NCBI RefSeq assembly: GCF_002192415.1
Contig: NZ_CP021780.1
Location: 4,526,001-4,590,000, forward strand
Reading direction: 5' to 3'
DNA length: 64,000 nt
Source of the DNA: Paenibacillus donghaensis
GTDB taxonomy: Bacteria > Bacillota > Bacilli > Paenibacillales > Paenibacillaceae
The notes under the pieces were generated by a model that did no database searches, was not told the origin of the DNA, and worked only from the letters and a program-made list of their open reading frames with translations. Position 1 is the stretch's first letter. Every line of letters begins with the position of its first letter. A program made the translations under genes and the position numbers. This document shows, piece after piece, positions 18,281 through 27,210 of the stretch.

Positions 18281-19154
18281 TATAGCTGCACCTCGCGAAC
18301 AAAGGCGCGGACAAGACCGATGAACTTCGGCTTGGTCAGATTCGCTACCTTCACTACCTGCTCATGGGTGAGCGGCTCCAGCTCCTCGCCAATCGCCATG
18401 TCCGTGATACAGGTGATGCCAAGCACACGCAGCTTGCTGTGGCTGGCTACAATTACTTCGGGAACCGTGGACATGCCTACGGCATCCCCGCCCAGATACG
18501 CCAGCATGTTCAGTTCGGCGGGAGTTTCATAAGTCGGTCCGCTGATGCTCGCATATACGCCTTCCTGCAGCACAAGAGCTTCCCCGTCACTGCCCTTGAC
18601 TTCAGCAGACAGCTTCTTGGCAAGTAGGATGTATTCCGGGTCGTAAGCACGGGACATATCCGGGAAACGCACACCCAGCTCCGGGTCGTTTGGTCCGATC
18701 AATGGGTTGTCGCCTGTCATGTTCAGGTGGTCGGTGATCAGCATTAGGTCACCGGCCGTGAACGTCTTGTTCATGCCGCCGCCCGCATTCGTAATGACCA
18801 GTGTTCCCACACCAAGCTTCGCCAGCACGTATACCGGCAGGACCACCTTGCGCATAGCGTATCCTTCATAGTAGTGGAAACGCCCCTGCATAATGATGAC
18901 GTCTTGCCTTCCAGCTTGCCGATCACGAAACGTCCGGCATGTCCTTCCACCGTGGAGCGCGGGAAGTGGGGAATCTCTTCATAAGGCAGGTATACGGCAT
19001 CTTCAATCTGGTCGCCCAGATCGCCAAGCCCTGAACCGAGGATCAGCCCGATGACCGGAGTGTATCCGCCCAGTCTGGATTGAATATAAGCTGCAGCTTC
19101 TTTGACCTGTGTGCCGTAGGCCACAGCGTCTGAAGCGGTATTGGTTGGTGTCAT
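18280..19154 (-). pseudogene. second purine-nucleoside phosphorylase, frameshifted
   Basis: A paralog of the upstream punA gene. The N-terminal part (MTPTNTASDAV, then GLILGSGLGDLGDQIED) and the C-terminal part (QGRFHYYEGYAMRKVVLPVY through the end) lie in two frames. The break is near 18903: GGC AAG ACG should read GGC AAG GAC, so one G is missing and KDVIIMQGRF is lost. The start follows GGAGGATCACAT. If repaired it would be about 291 residues with all phosphorylase motifs intact. It may be a true recent mutation or a sequencing error; overlap with pdp is kept. Confidence 0.85.
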
Positions 19155-19212
19155 ATGTGATCCTCCATGGAAAATAGATTGTAATGTCGCTTTCAGCACA
19201 GCTGTGCTTAGA

Positions 19213-20037
19213 TTACATTTTAGGAATTAGCGCCAGCACCAGCTTCAGGAAAGACTCGCGTACGCGTTCCGCAGTTTCCATGACTTCAGCATGGTTCAGC
19301 GGCTGATCCAGGATTCCGGCAGCCATGTTGGTGATGCAGGAAATGCCCAGCACTTCAATGCCGGCATGACGGGCAACTATGGTTTCCGACACTGTGGACA
19401 TCCCTACCGCATCCGCACCCTGGCGACGCAGCATGACGATTTCAGCCGGAGTTTCATAACAAGGACCAAGCAGACCGGCATATACGCCTTCCTTGAAGGT
19501 GAAGTTCTGGGCAGCAGCCGTTTCTTTGGCCGCTTCAATCAGGCGGCGACTGTATGCCGACGACATATCCGGGAAACGTACACCCAGCTGCGGATCATTG
19601 GGTCCGGTCAGCGGATTGCGTCCGGTCAGGTTGAGGTGGTCGGTGATCAGCATCAGGTCGCCGGGGGTGAACTCAGTGTTCACTCCGCCTGCCGCATTCG
19701 TTACCAGCAGACTGGCCACGCCCAACTCCTTCATGACCCGGACAGGAAACGCCGTAACTTCAGGACCATAACCTTCATACATGTGGAAGCGGCCCTTCAT
19801 CATCACAACACGGCGGCCTTCGATCATGCCGATCAGCAGCTCTCCTTCATGCCCTTCCACGGTCGATACCGGGAAATGGGGGATATCGTGATAAGGAATG
19901 CTAATTCCGTCTGTAATCAGTTCTGACAGCACGCCCAGCCCGGAGCCCAGAATCAGGCCAATCTCGGGTGCGACCGGACTCTGGTCTTTGATATAAATTG
20001 CTGCTTCTTGAATTTCCTTCTGAGTTATCGCTTGCAT
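19213..20037 (-). CDS. punA: purine-nucleoside phosphorylase
   Basis: 274 residues, the PNP-I (guanosine/inosine) trimeric class, like B. subtilis PupG. GLILGSGLG (phosphate loop) is near residue 27, PHFPVSTVEGHEGE near 54, VMMKGRFHMYEGY near 79, and VTNAAGGVN near 112. It converts purine nucleosides to base and ribose 1-phosphate. AAGGAGG precedes the ATG. It follows deoB by 55 bp and is followed by a broken paralog, as expected for a tandem duplication. Confidence 0.95.
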   Translation of the reverse strand: MQAITQKEIQEAAIYIKDQSPVAPEIGLILGSGLGVLSELITDGISIPYHDIPHFPVSTVEGHEGELLIGMIEGRRVVMMKGRFHMYEGYGPEVTAFPVRVMKELGVASLLVTNAAGGVNTEFTPGDLMLITDHLNLTGRNPLTGPNDPQLGVRFPDMSSAYSRRLIEAAKETAAAQNFTFKEGVYAGLLGPCYETPAEIVMLRRQGADAVGMSTVSETIVARHAGIEVLGISCITNMAAGILDQPLNHAEVMETAERVRESFLKLVLALIPKM

Positions 20038-20092
20038 GCTTATATTCCTCCTTGGATGTTCACTCGTATGCGGCGCAGCACCCTGCCCGCCT

Positions 20093-21271
20093 CTATTTCA
20101 ATTCTGCCAAAAAGCTTGTACCGTATTGGGGAGCCTTCGCCCCGAAGTTGTCGGCAATCGTTGCTGCCACATCGGAGAAGGTCGCGCGGATACCCAGGTT
20201 GCCTGGGTTCTTCAGCCCAGGTCCGTATACAAGCAGGGGCACATATTCACGGGTATGGTCCGTTCCTCTGTGGATCGGATCATTGCCATGATCGGCCGAA
20301 ATGATCAGCAGATCGTCTTCACCCAGCGTGGACAGCAGCTCCGGCAGCGCCTGGTCAAACACCTCCAGCGCCCGGCCATAGCCCTCCGGATCACGGCGGT
20401 GGCCATACAGCGAATCGAAATCGACCAGGTTCGTAAACAGCAGGCCGTTGAACGGCTGACGCAGCTGCTCAATCGTAATTTCGATGCCATGCTCATTGCT
20501 CTTCGTCGGATAGGTTGCCGTTACCCCTTCACCGGTAAAAATATCGTTGATCTTGCCGACAGCAATCACATCCTTGCCGACATCCTCCAATGCATTCATC
20601 ACGGTCGGCTCCGGTGGCTTCACCGCGTAATCGTGGCGGTTCGAGGTGCGCACGAAATTCCCCGGCTCACCTACATACGGACGGGCAATAACCCGCCCTA
20701 CAGAGAACTCGGGAGCCATCGTCAGCTCACGGGCAATCTCGCAGGCGCGGTACAACTCGTCTAGAGGAATAATCCCCTCATGGGCGGCCAGCTGGAATAC
20801 GCTGTCGGCGGAGGTGTAGACAATCCAGTTGCCTGTCTTCATCTGCTCCTCGCCGTATTCCACCAGGATCTCGGTGCCGGAAGCCGGCTTGTTGCCGATC
20901 ACCTTGCGGCCGGTAGCTTCTTCGAACTTCTCGATCAGTGCCGCAGGCAGACCGTCAGGGTAGGTGTTAAAAGGCACCTCAATCTTCAGCCCCATCAGCT
21001 CCCAGTGGCCGGTCATGGTGTCTTTGCCGACCGATACCTCCTGCATTTTGCCGTAATAGGCGGTTGGGGCAGCTACCGGCTCAAGCGGCGGCAGCGGGGC
21101 AATATTGGCTAAGCCCAGCTTCTGCAGGTTCGGCAGCTTCAGACCGGGAACTCGCTCCAGGATATGGCCCAGTGTATGGGAGCCGGCATCGCCGAAATCT
21201 GCAGCATCAGGCGCTTCGCCAATTCCGACACTGTCAAGCACTATGAATCCGATCCGTTTAAATGAGGACAT
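20093..21271 (-). CDS. deoB: phosphopentomutase
   Basis: 392 residues. Moves phosphate between C1 and C5 of ribose and deoxyribose, linking the phosphorylases to central metabolism. Alkaline-phosphatase-superfamily metal motifs are visible: [13 protein letters not shown] near the start with the metal Asp, DTMTGHWE with the nucleophilic Thr near 84, and [19 protein letters not shown] near 325-345. GGAGCGGG lies before the ATG. Order xerD-deoB-pnp is conserved in Bacillus. Confidence 0.96.
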   Translation of the reverse strand: MSSFKRIGFIVLDSVGIGEAPDAADFGDAGSHTLGHILERVPGLKLPNLQKLGLANIAPLPPLEPVAAPTAYYGKMQEVSVGKDTMTGHWELMGLKIEVPFNTYPDGLPAALIEKFEEATGRKVIGNKPASGTEILVEYGEEQMKTGNWIVYTSADSVFQLAAHEGIIPLDELYRACEIARELTMAPEFSVGRVIARPYVGEPGNFVRTSNRHDYAVKPPEPTVMNALEDVGKDVIAVGKINDIFTGEGVTATYPTKSNEHGIEITIEQLRQPFNGLLFTNLVDFDSLYGHRRDPEGYGRALEVFDQALPELLSTLGEDDLLIISADHGNDPIHRGTDHTREYVPLLVYGPGLKNPGNLGIRATFSDVAATIADNFGAKAPQYGTSFLAELK

Positions 21272-21320
21272 TTACATCCCGCTCCTTTAATGGTTAGTTC
21301 TTCCTCTGTTATTTCCAACA

Positions 21321-21405
21321 ACAAGAAACGGCTGTACCGTCTTCTGAAGGGTGAACCTTCGAAGCTAGCGATGCACAAGATCGCTTTGCGGTATCCGTTT
21401 CTGCC
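21321..21405. repeat. hairpin repeat related to element H
   Basis: Arms AAGAAACGGCT.TACCG and CGGTATCCGTTTCT enclose a loop of about 55 bp. The arms resemble element H, but the GAGAAATAGAAGGATAATT tail is missing. It lies between xerD and deoB, where it could also slow transcription. Confidence 0.5.
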
Positions 21406-21499
21406 TTAAGGAAGGCCTGGGATGATCTTCCGCAGGCTTTCCTTACAGTATGATTACATCATAACTTTCTTACTCACAAAATGCATCTTTTACAGCCGG

Positions 21500-22393
21500 T
21501 TAATGCGCACGCGGGTGATGATTCTCATAGACTTCCTTCATGTTGCGGCGTGCGATTCCGTTATAAATCTGGGTAGTCGATATATCGGCATGCCCCAGCA
21601 TCTGCTGCACCGAGCGCAGATCGGCTCCGCCCTCCAGCAAATGGGCCGCGAACGAATGCCTTAAGGTATGCGGTGTGATATCCTGCTCGATATGAGCTTC
21701 ACGGGCATATTTTTTGATGATTTTCCAGAAGCCCTGCCGGGTTAGACGTCCACCCAGACTGTTCAGAAACAGCGCCGGCTCCTCCTGGTTCTTGCGCAGC
21801 AGCTTGTCCCGCATGGCCGCCGTGTAGACAGACACCGTCTCCGCTGCAATCGTGCCGATAGGTACAATCCGCTCCTTGCCGGAACCGCCGGTACAACGCG
21901 CGTATTTCATCTCTGTATGCACATCGCCCACATTCAGCGAGATCAGCTCGGATACCTTGATGCCTGTGGCATACAGCAGCTCCAGCATCGCCTTATCCCG
22001 CATTCCCTGTGCAGTCTCTTCATTCGGGGCAGCCAGCAGCCGTTCGATTTCGCTGATCGTCAGCACCATCGGCGGCTTCTTGTCCGGCTTCATCGCTTCC
22101 ATACCGAGCGTCGGGTCCTGGACAATCAGCTGCTCCTTCATTAAATAATGCACGAATGCACGCAGTGACACCACATTCCGGTTCACCGTTGCGGCGGCCT
22201 TTCCCGCTCCGCGCAGGGAGCTGAGATAGAGCATAATATGTGATTTTCTGATATCGCCCGGAAGAACTGCGCCACGCTCCTCGGCAAATCCCAGGAATTG
22301 CGAGACATCCCTGCCGTACGATTCCAGCGTATTCGGCGACAAGCCCTTATCTCCGGACAAATACCGCATAAACGGCTGCAAATATGACTTCAT
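21500..22393 (-). CDS. xerD: tyrosine recombinase XerD (catalytic Arg I replaced by Lys)
   Basis: 297 residues: a SAM-like DNA-binding N-terminus (about 1-85) and the catalytic domain. Resolves chromosome dimers at dif with XerC/CodV. Catalytic residues visible are the GGSGKERIVPI lysine, HTLRHSF (His and Arg II), LGHADISTTQIY with the nucleophilic Tyr. The first catalytic Arg, normally in ATG-(I/L)-RVSEL, is Lys146 here (AAG codon). The gene is otherwise intact. It starts the operon with deoB and pnp and follows yqzK-like and fur, the order known from B. subtilis. Confidence 0.93.
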   Translation of the reverse strand: MKSYLQPFMRYLSGDKGLSPNTLESYGRDVSQFLGFAEERGAVLPGDIRKSHIMLYLSSLRGAGKAAATVNRNVVSLRAFVHYLMKEQLIVQDPTLGMEAMKPDKKPPMVLTISEIERLLAAPNEETAQGMRDKAMLELLYATGIKVSELISLNVGDVHTEMKYARCTGGSGKERIVPIGTIAAETVSVYTAAMRDKLLRKNQEEPALFLNSLGGRLTRQGFWKIIKKYAREAHIEQDITPHTLRHSFAAHLLEGGADLRSVQQMLGHADISTTQIYNGIARRNMKEVYENHHPRAH

Positions 22394-22556
22394 CTATTCA
22401 CGCTCCTGTCTTTCGCAGCTACTCCCGGTGATATTGTGCAGCATTTCAAGCCTGAGCTTTGGCAGCTTTGCTCCAAGTTGGGACATGCCAAGGCATACAT
22501 CCACCTTACGCTTCATTCGACAGTCTTTGAGTTTTTTCCTGCTTGGGATGCTGTAT

Positions 22557-22790
22557 TCATTCCCCGTACCAATAGTAGAAACGCAGACGTTCTCCGGTGC
22601 TCAGCCCGTCTCCGCCTTGATGTACATTCTGAAAAGCCTTAACTGCCGTACCTTCCGGAATCCCGTAATTATCTGCCGGACTGATCCATTCCCCTACCCA
22701 GCTCATCACCGAATAGATCAGCCAGCTCAGCGCGATAAACAAAATAAACAAATACATCCGCCGCACAGTTTTGGGTATAGAGATGATCAT
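22557..22790 (-). CDS. YqzK-like membrane protein (DUF4227)
   Basis: 77 residues. One membrane helix near residues 13-34 (MYLFILFIALSWLIYSVMSWV) and a short outside domain ending RLRFYYWYGE, as in the DUF4227 family. Function unknown. It lies between fur and xerD as yqzK does in B. subtilis, which supports the call. The upstream leader holds five 64-bp tandem repeats. Confidence 0.75.
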   Translation of the reverse strand: MIISIPKTVRRMYLFILFIALSWLIYSVMSWVGEWISPADNYGIPEGTAVKAFQNVHQGGDGLSTGERLRFYYWYGE

Positions 22791-22807
22791 ATTGTGGCCT
22801 CCTCAAA

Positions 22808-23115
22808 GTTTTACAAGCATCAGCTTCATGGAATCCGCTTCGGTAAAACTCGCTTCGTAAGCATTCGCTTAGTTTTACAAGCATCAGCTTCATGGAATCC
22901 GCTTCGGTAAAACTTACTTCGTAAGCATTCGCTTAGTTTTACAAGCATCAGCTTCATGGAATCGCTTCGGTAAAACTCGCTTCGTAAGCATTCGCTTAGT
23001 TTTACAAGCATCAGCTTCATGGAATCCGCTTCGGTAAAACTTACTTCGGAAGCATTCAATTAGTTTTACAAGCATCAGCTTCATGGAATCGCTTCGGTAA
23101 AACTTGCTTCGTAAT
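22808..23115. repeat. five tandem copies of a 64-bp hairpin-forming repeat
   Basis: Copies start at GTTTTACAAGCATCAGCTTC at 22808, 22872, 22936, 22999 and 23063, spaced 64, 64, 63 and 64 bp. Each unit contains GTTTTAC and its inverse GTAAAAC around 30 bp apart, so each can fold on its own. The unit length is not a multiple of three and stops occur, so it is not coding. It lies just upstream of the yqzK-like gene. Confidence 0.9.
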
Positions 23116-23267
23116 TCTGCTCGTCCTCCACCTTATGCGCCGGGAGCCGGATTTATGAATGTGCCGCCACGGACACGCACGGCTACAGAAAATCTATTAT
23201 ACTGTGCTTAGCACAATAATCCAAGCAACCAGACAGATCCGCTGGTGCGCTCACTCCTACCCTCGCT

Positions 23268-23465
23268 CTTAAACTAACTGTATTTTGTACAACTAAAAAG
23301 CCACTTTTGACGGCAAAAGTCACTTTAACTGTATTTCCTGCAGCTATATTTCCTCCATAGCCCCAAATACGAGGTTTCGCCCCGATTTAACTGTACGAAA
23401 TACAACTAAAGTTACTTTTCAGACGAATCGCTTCATTTTAAATGTATAGAATGCAGTTAGTCGCT
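23268..23465. repeat. F-F-R-R family V element
   Basis: Four modules: AACTGTATTTTGTACAAC (23271 on), AACTGTATTTCCTGCAGC (23327 on), then two in the reverse sense, ACTGTACGAAATACAAC (23389 on) and AATGTATAGAATGCAGTTAG (23440 on). A second copy lies at 55354-55541. No gene is seen between 23,116 and 23,516. Confidence 0.75.
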
Positions 23466-23516
23466 GCGAGTGTGGTCTATTGACGTCTTTCGCATACGTA
23501 TTCTCGCAGTAACCAT

Positions 23517-23550
23517 TAAAAAGCCCCCTCCGGCGAACCGGAGAGAGCTT
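23517..23550 (-). terminator. terminator of fur
   Basis: On the minus strand GCTCTCTCCGG and CCGGAGGGGGC close on a TTCG loop, followed by TTTTT. It lies about 30 bp past the fur stop codon, so fur is probably monocistronic and yqzK-xerD need another promoter. Confidence 0.88.
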
Positions 23551-23579
23551 GTGCGGTAAATTCTCATTAGATCATTAGC

Positions 23580-24047
23580 TTACTCGGGAGTATTCCCGTC
23601 CGAATTGTTCTTGTCCTTACAGCGATGGCAGATGCCATGAAAATCAAGCCGATGGTCCAGGACCGTAAAATTGTATTCCTTCTCCAGGCGTTCCTCCAGC
23701 GGACCCAGCCAATCCTCGCGGATCTCATCCATCGTACCGCACTGCACACAGATTAAATGATGATGATGATGTTTGGCGGTATCCGTACGTAGATCGTAGC
23801 GGGCTACACCGTCACCGAAGTTAATCTTCTCCACGACATGAAGCTCGCTGAGCAGTTCCAAGGTACGATATACGGTGGCTAGACCGATCTCGGGTGCCTT
23901 CTCTTTCACTAGCATAAATACATCCTCAGCGCTGAGGTGATCCTCTTCGTTCTCCAGCAGCACTCTTAGGGTTGCTTCCCGTTGGGGGGTAAGCTTGTAT
24001 CCATGGGATTGTAGCTGTTGCTTGATTTTGTCTATCCGAGCTTCCAT
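23580..24047 (-). CDS. fur: ferric uptake regulator family protein Fur
   Basis: 155 residues. Winged-helix DNA-binding half (about 15-85, YKLTPQREATLRVL through ATVYRTLELL), then the metal-binding dimerisation half with HHHHHLICVQCG and HGICHRC, which give two C-x-x-C zinc pairs, plus His/Asp/Glu regulatory ligands. Represses iron uptake genes when Fe(II) is bound. Its place before yqzK-xerD-deoB is the same as for B. subtilis fur, so it is Fur itself rather than PerR or Zur, although the family call alone could not settle this. Confidence 0.9.
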   Translation of the reverse strand: MEARIDKIKQQLQSHGYKLTPQREATLRVLLENEEDHLSAEDVFMLVKEKAPEIGLATVYRTLELLSELHVVEKINFGDGVARYDLRTDTAKHHHHHLICVQCGTMDEIREDWLGPLEERLEKEYNFTVLDHRLDFHGICHRCKDKNNSDGNTPE

Positions 24048-24100
24048 TGTCTGCCTCCCCCTTGGAAAATTACCGCACCGGGCTTCAAACCACTTCTTCC

Positions 24101-24130
24101 ATTATAGGGGGTCGCGGTTTGAGAAGTCAA
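24101..24130 (-). promoter_or_regulatory. sigma-A promoter of fur
   Basis: Minus strand: -35 TTGACT (24125-24130), 18-bp spacer, -10 TATAAT (24101-24106). The transcript would start about 45 nt upstream of the fur ATG. A clear Fur box is not evident. Confidence 0.75.
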
Positions 24131-24245
24131 ACGGTTTTATGATAGATTTAGATCAGATTCAAGCTATCTGCTCATGTCAGCTTATTTGCCGTCCAACCCG
24201 GCTGTATCAATCAAGCAAGACTGAACAACATGGTCACAAACCAAC

Positions 24246-24287
24246 AAAAAACGGATACCCTCCTTATCTAAGGAAGACATCCGTTTC
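24246..24287 (-). terminator. terminator of spoIIM
   Basis: Minus-strand hairpin with arms AAACGGATG.CTTCCTT and AAGGAGGGTATCCGTTT followed by TTTTTTG. It lies about 80 bp past the spoIIM stop. The arms resemble those of the H hairpins, a shape that recurs at gene ends here. The remaining 24.05-24.37 kb holds only the fur promoter. Confidence 0.75.
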
Positions 24288-24367
24288 GCCACACCCCGCA
24301 CTTACCGCCCATTCGGCGTATGGATTTAACTTCGGTTCGATTACCGACCCGATTACCTATTGTTTGA

Positions 24368-25006
24368 TTACAATCCCACCGATACCAGCATGGGCGTCAC
24401 CCATCTCATCATAGAAGGCGTGACCCAGGCCTCGAAGCAGGAGATCCCCAGGATCAGCAGTGCCATGGCGAAGGAGAGCAAGGTGTAGCGGGTAAAAGGG
24501 CGGGTGATCGGCGTCCGCTTCGGCTGGCCTAGCACCCGGGTGCGGATCATCAGCAGCGAGAAGGCGATCGCGGCCGCGCTGCACACGAGCAGCACCGGAA
24601 TCAGCACCAGATTGTGCGGAGCGACAGAGACCAGCGCAAACAGCATGCCATGCCACGAATACTGGCTGACCAGGCAGCCAACGGTGAAGCCGATCATCAC
24701 GCCTTTGAGAAAATCAAGGATCAGGATGCCCGGCAGCCCGATTACCGACAGCCCCAGAATCCAGATTAGCCCGATCCATTTCAGGTTCAGCGCAGCAATA
24801 CTCCAGTATGAATCCGATGCAGACGCCAAGCCCTGCTGGTCAACGGTGACAAAGAAATTCCCCAGGTAATCGCTCAGCTCCTGCTGCTGGTCCATCGTCA
24901 GCGCACCGACAATCAATGCCCCGAATACTACGCCCACCAGAAATAATACAGCCACAAAAATATACAGAGGCGTCTGTTCCTTCACCATCAGCCTTAAGGT
25001 TCGCAT
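24368..25006 (-). CDS. spoIIM: stage II sporulation protein M
   Basis: 212 residues with about five membrane helices and no signal peptide. SpoIIM is part of the SpoIIDMP complex that drives engulfment of the forespore and localises SpoIIP and SpoIID. Family hallmarks are the central DFLKGVMIGFTVGCL and LVSVAPHNLVLIP. Its presence indicates a spore former. It lies downstream of the endonuclease Q-like gene, near fur, as in Bacillus. Confidence 0.9.
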   Translation of the reverse strand: MRTLRLMVKEQTPLYIFVAVLFLVGVVFGALIVGALTMDQQQELSDYLGNFFVTVDQQGLASASDSYWSIAALNLKWIGLIWILGLSVIGLPGILILDFLKGVMIGFTVGCLVSQYSWHGMLFALVSVAPHNLVLIPVLLVCSAAAIAFSLLMIRTRVLGQPKRTPITRPFTRYTLLSFAMALLILGISCFEAWVTPSMMRWVTPMLVSVGL

Positions 25007-25087
25007 AAGGGAGCTTCTCCTTTCCGGTTACATGTTACACCATATGAGAAAGACTTCCGTGTTATGACTTGTCCTTAAGTCGGGATG

Positions 25088-26287
25088 TTACTTGGGGTCC
25101 CTTACCACCTTGCCGTACGTGCCTCCGCCTCCAGCCGTAAGATCAAGCTGCCCGGAACGGGCTAGCACAATCGCAGCCGCCAGCTCTACACCCGCTACCA
25201 ATGACAGCTCTGCTTCGCCAGCTTCATGCAGAATATTCATCTCTGTGCCAAAAGCCTCCAGCAGCAGCCTCATCTTCGCCGGGCCCAGGCCCGGTATGAA
25301 GTCCAGCGGCACCTGATAATGATAAGGCGGGCGATGCTCCGGCACCTGCGGCCGCTCACGATCCGCGATGTCCAGCACCCGGTCGAATACGCCCTTCACC
25401 AGCTTCACACCGCCGCAGTAAGGGCAGCGTTCCGAAGTAGCGAAGGCCTCGTCGATAATGCTGCCGCAGCTGCTGCAATAGGTGCGGTGGTATTTGCCCA
25501 GCCGGGGGTTGAGGCCGAAGTTGGCGCTGACCCGCCGCCCTTCCTGACGCGCCAGCGCCAGCTTCAGCTCTGTGAAGGAAGGCTGCGCCAGCTCCAGCAC
25601 ATTGTATTCCCGGCCCAGCTTGCCCAGCGAATGGGCATCCGAATTGGTGAGGAATGTGTAGGGGTCCAGCTCCGACAAATAGCCGGCCATTTCCGAATCT
25701 GCACTGAGTCCCAGCTCCACGGCAGCAATCTGATCCAGATCGAAAATCTCCGCCATCCGTTCCGCAGCACAGCCATACAGACCTTTATGTGGCGTAAAAA
25801 TATGCGCCGGAATCAGCAGCCCTCCCCGGCCGCAGATCTCGCTCTGCAGCTCCTTGGCCGGAACATACAGCCGCTGCGAGCTGAGATTGACGTTCTTCAT
25901 ATGGCGGCTCATCCAGCCGCTGAAGTCGGTCATTGCCGCAAGATCCGGCAGGAAGGCCAGCACATGGCATTCCTTGCGTCCCGGCTCGCGGATCTCGATC
26001 TCCGTGCCGAGCAGGATCGTCGTCTGGCCGTAGGCGATGCCTCCACCCTCTGCCTCGGCCATCTCGCCGGAATCCAGCAGGCTGCGGATGTCACGCAGCA
26101 CGCCGGGCGCATGGCTGTCGATAATGCCGACCAGCCCGATTCCTTTGCGCTCAGCAGCCTCTTTGGCGATTCCGGCGAAGGTCAGGGCGCGGCTGCCGCT
26201 GATTTTGACCGCTTGTCCCTCAGACGTCTGGCCGATATGGACATGCAGATCACAGTAATAACTCTGCAGATCAGGTTCTACTGCCAT
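25088..26287 (-). CDS. endonuclease Q family protein
   Basis: 399 residues. PHP-type metal-dependent phosphoesterase domain (about 1-240, with YYCDLHVHIG near the start, GIIDSHAP, LIPAHIFTPH and LTNSDAHSLG), then a zinc finger CSSC..CPYC near 270-295 and a helix-hairpin-helix (IPGLGPAKMRLLLEAFG) near 335-355. EndoQ enzymes nick DNA 5' of deaminated bases (uracil, hypoxanthine); this role is inferred from the domain order. The start overlaps the nudF stop by 10 bp. Confidence 0.83.
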   Translation of the reverse strand: MAVEPDLQSYYCDLHVHIGQTSEGQAVKISGSRALTFAGIAKEAAERKGIGLVGIIDSHAPGVLRDIRSLLDSGEMAEAEGGGIAYGQTTILLGTEIEIREPGRKECHVLAFLPDLAAMTDFSGWMSRHMKNVNLSSQRLYVPAKELQSEICGRGGLLIPAHIFTPHKGLYGCAAERMAEIFDLDQIAAVELGLSADSEMAGYLSELDPYTFLTNSDAHSLGKLGREYNVLELAQPSFTELKLALARQEGRRVSANFGLNPRLGKYHRTYCSSCGSIIDEAFATSERCPYCGGVKLVKGVFDRVLDIADRERPQVPEHRPPYHYQVPLDFIPGLGPAKMRLLLEAFGTEMNILHEAGEAELSLVAGVELAAAIVLARSGQLDLTAGGGGTYGKVVRDPK

Positions 26288-26850
26288 TGTCCGGTCAGCG
26301 TATAGAGGTGCCAGGCATATACGGCCATAATCGTCTTCGCATCGGCGATCCGCCCGTCCTCGATATATTGATACGCTTCCTCCAGGTTCAGCTCGGAAAC
26401 CTCCAGAAATTCATCCTCGTCAAGCGACATATCTCCGGGTTCCGCATTCTCGGTCACATACAGATGAATAATTTCATCGGCGAAGCCCGGAGAGGTATAG
26501 AACGACTTCAGCAGCTTCAGCTCACCGCTGTGGAAGCCTGTCTCCTCCTGAAGCTCACGCCCGGCGGCAGCCAGCGGATCTTCTCCCGGATCCAGCTTGC
26601 CGGCCGGAATCTCGACCTCTGTGCGGTGCATCGGCTGGCGGTATTGCTCCACAACCAGCATTTTGCCGGCATTCAGCGCCAGTACCGCCACGGCTCCCGG
26701 ATGTTTGACTACCTCGCGGGTAGCCGTGTTGCCGTCAGGCATTCTAACCGTGTCCACCTGGAGGGTAATAATTTTGCCGTCAAAAATCGGTTGCGTCGAC
26801 AGTGTGACTTCATCCAATGCGGGGTTGCTGTTTATTTCAACTTTTTTCAT
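26278..26850 (-). CDS. nudF: ADP-ribose pyrophosphatase (Nudix hydrolase)
   Basis: 190 residues. Nudix box GKLDPGEDPLAAAGRELQEETGF at about residues 90-112 fits G-x5-E-x7-R-E-U-x-E-E-x-G-U. N-terminal strand-rich dimerisation domain as in the ADP-ribose pyrophosphatases. Hydrolyses ADP-ribose to AMP and ribose 5-phosphate. Translationally coupled to the endonuclease Q-like gene. Confidence 0.9.
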   Translation of the reverse strand: MKKVEINSNPALDEVTLSTQPIFDGKIITLQVDTVRMPDGNTATREVVKHPGAVAVLALNAGKMLVVEQYRQPMHRTEVEIPAGKLDPGEDPLAAAGRELQEETGFHSGELKLLKSFYTSPGFADEIIHLYVTENAEPGDMSLDEDEFLEVSELNLEEAYQYIEDGRIADAKTIMAVYAWHLYTLTGQWQ

Positions 26851-26926
26851 AGATTCAGGTCTCCTTTGTCTCGGTGCTGCATAGGGTGTATTATAGCAAA
26901 CTTAAGGGGAAAGAAGGAATTCACAC

Positions 26927-27109
26927 ATGAACGATATCTTCAAACGCACCAGCTCGTCCGCTGTACTTTTGGCAGGTAAACCCCATCAAATCAAGGCCGT
27001 CCTGGCCGGGTGGATCGAGCAGTATGGACGCGACATGCCCCTGTGCTACATTCTGCTGCTGCAGGATCAGAAACGGAGAACTTCATCTCCACAGTCCAAG
27101 GCCGGGTAA
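26927..27109 (+). CDS. mciZ: candidate Z-ring inhibitor MciZ
   Basis: 60 residues, divergent from nudF, with AAGGAA before the ATG. The segment AVLLAGKPHQIKAVLAGWIE resembles the core of B. subtilis MciZ (a V-L-V-G-K-x-W-E-I-R-x-K-L pattern), a sporulation-time peptide that caps FtsZ filaments. In B. subtilis mciZ also lies beside nudF, which supports the call. This protein is longer (60 against 40 residues) and its C-terminus is basic and unlike MciZ. The match is by eye, so moderate confidence only. Confidence 0.5.
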   Translation: MNDIFKRTSSSAVLLAGKPHQIKAVLAGWIEQYGRDMPLCYILLLQDQKRRTSSPQSKAG

Positions 27110-27155
27110 GCCCTTCAAGCCTTCCAAGCATTCATAGATCAACAAGACAAGATAA

Positions 27156-27194
27156 GGAGCTGCTCCCGGGTTGCAGCCGGGAACAGCTCCTTTC
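27156..27194. terminator. terminator between mciZ-like gene and pepT-like gene
   Basis: Stem GGAGCTGCTCCCGG / CCGGGAACAGCTCC with loop GTTGCAG, followed by TTTCGTT on the plus strand. On the minus strand it is followed by TTATCTT, so it can serve the convergent peptidase gene as well. Confidence 0.75.
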
Positions 27195-27210
27195 GTTGCC
27201 TTGAGGCCAA

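Noticed and set aside
22808..23115. CRISPR-like array
   Set aside because: The repeats are contiguous 64-bp units without unique spacers, and no cas genes are near.
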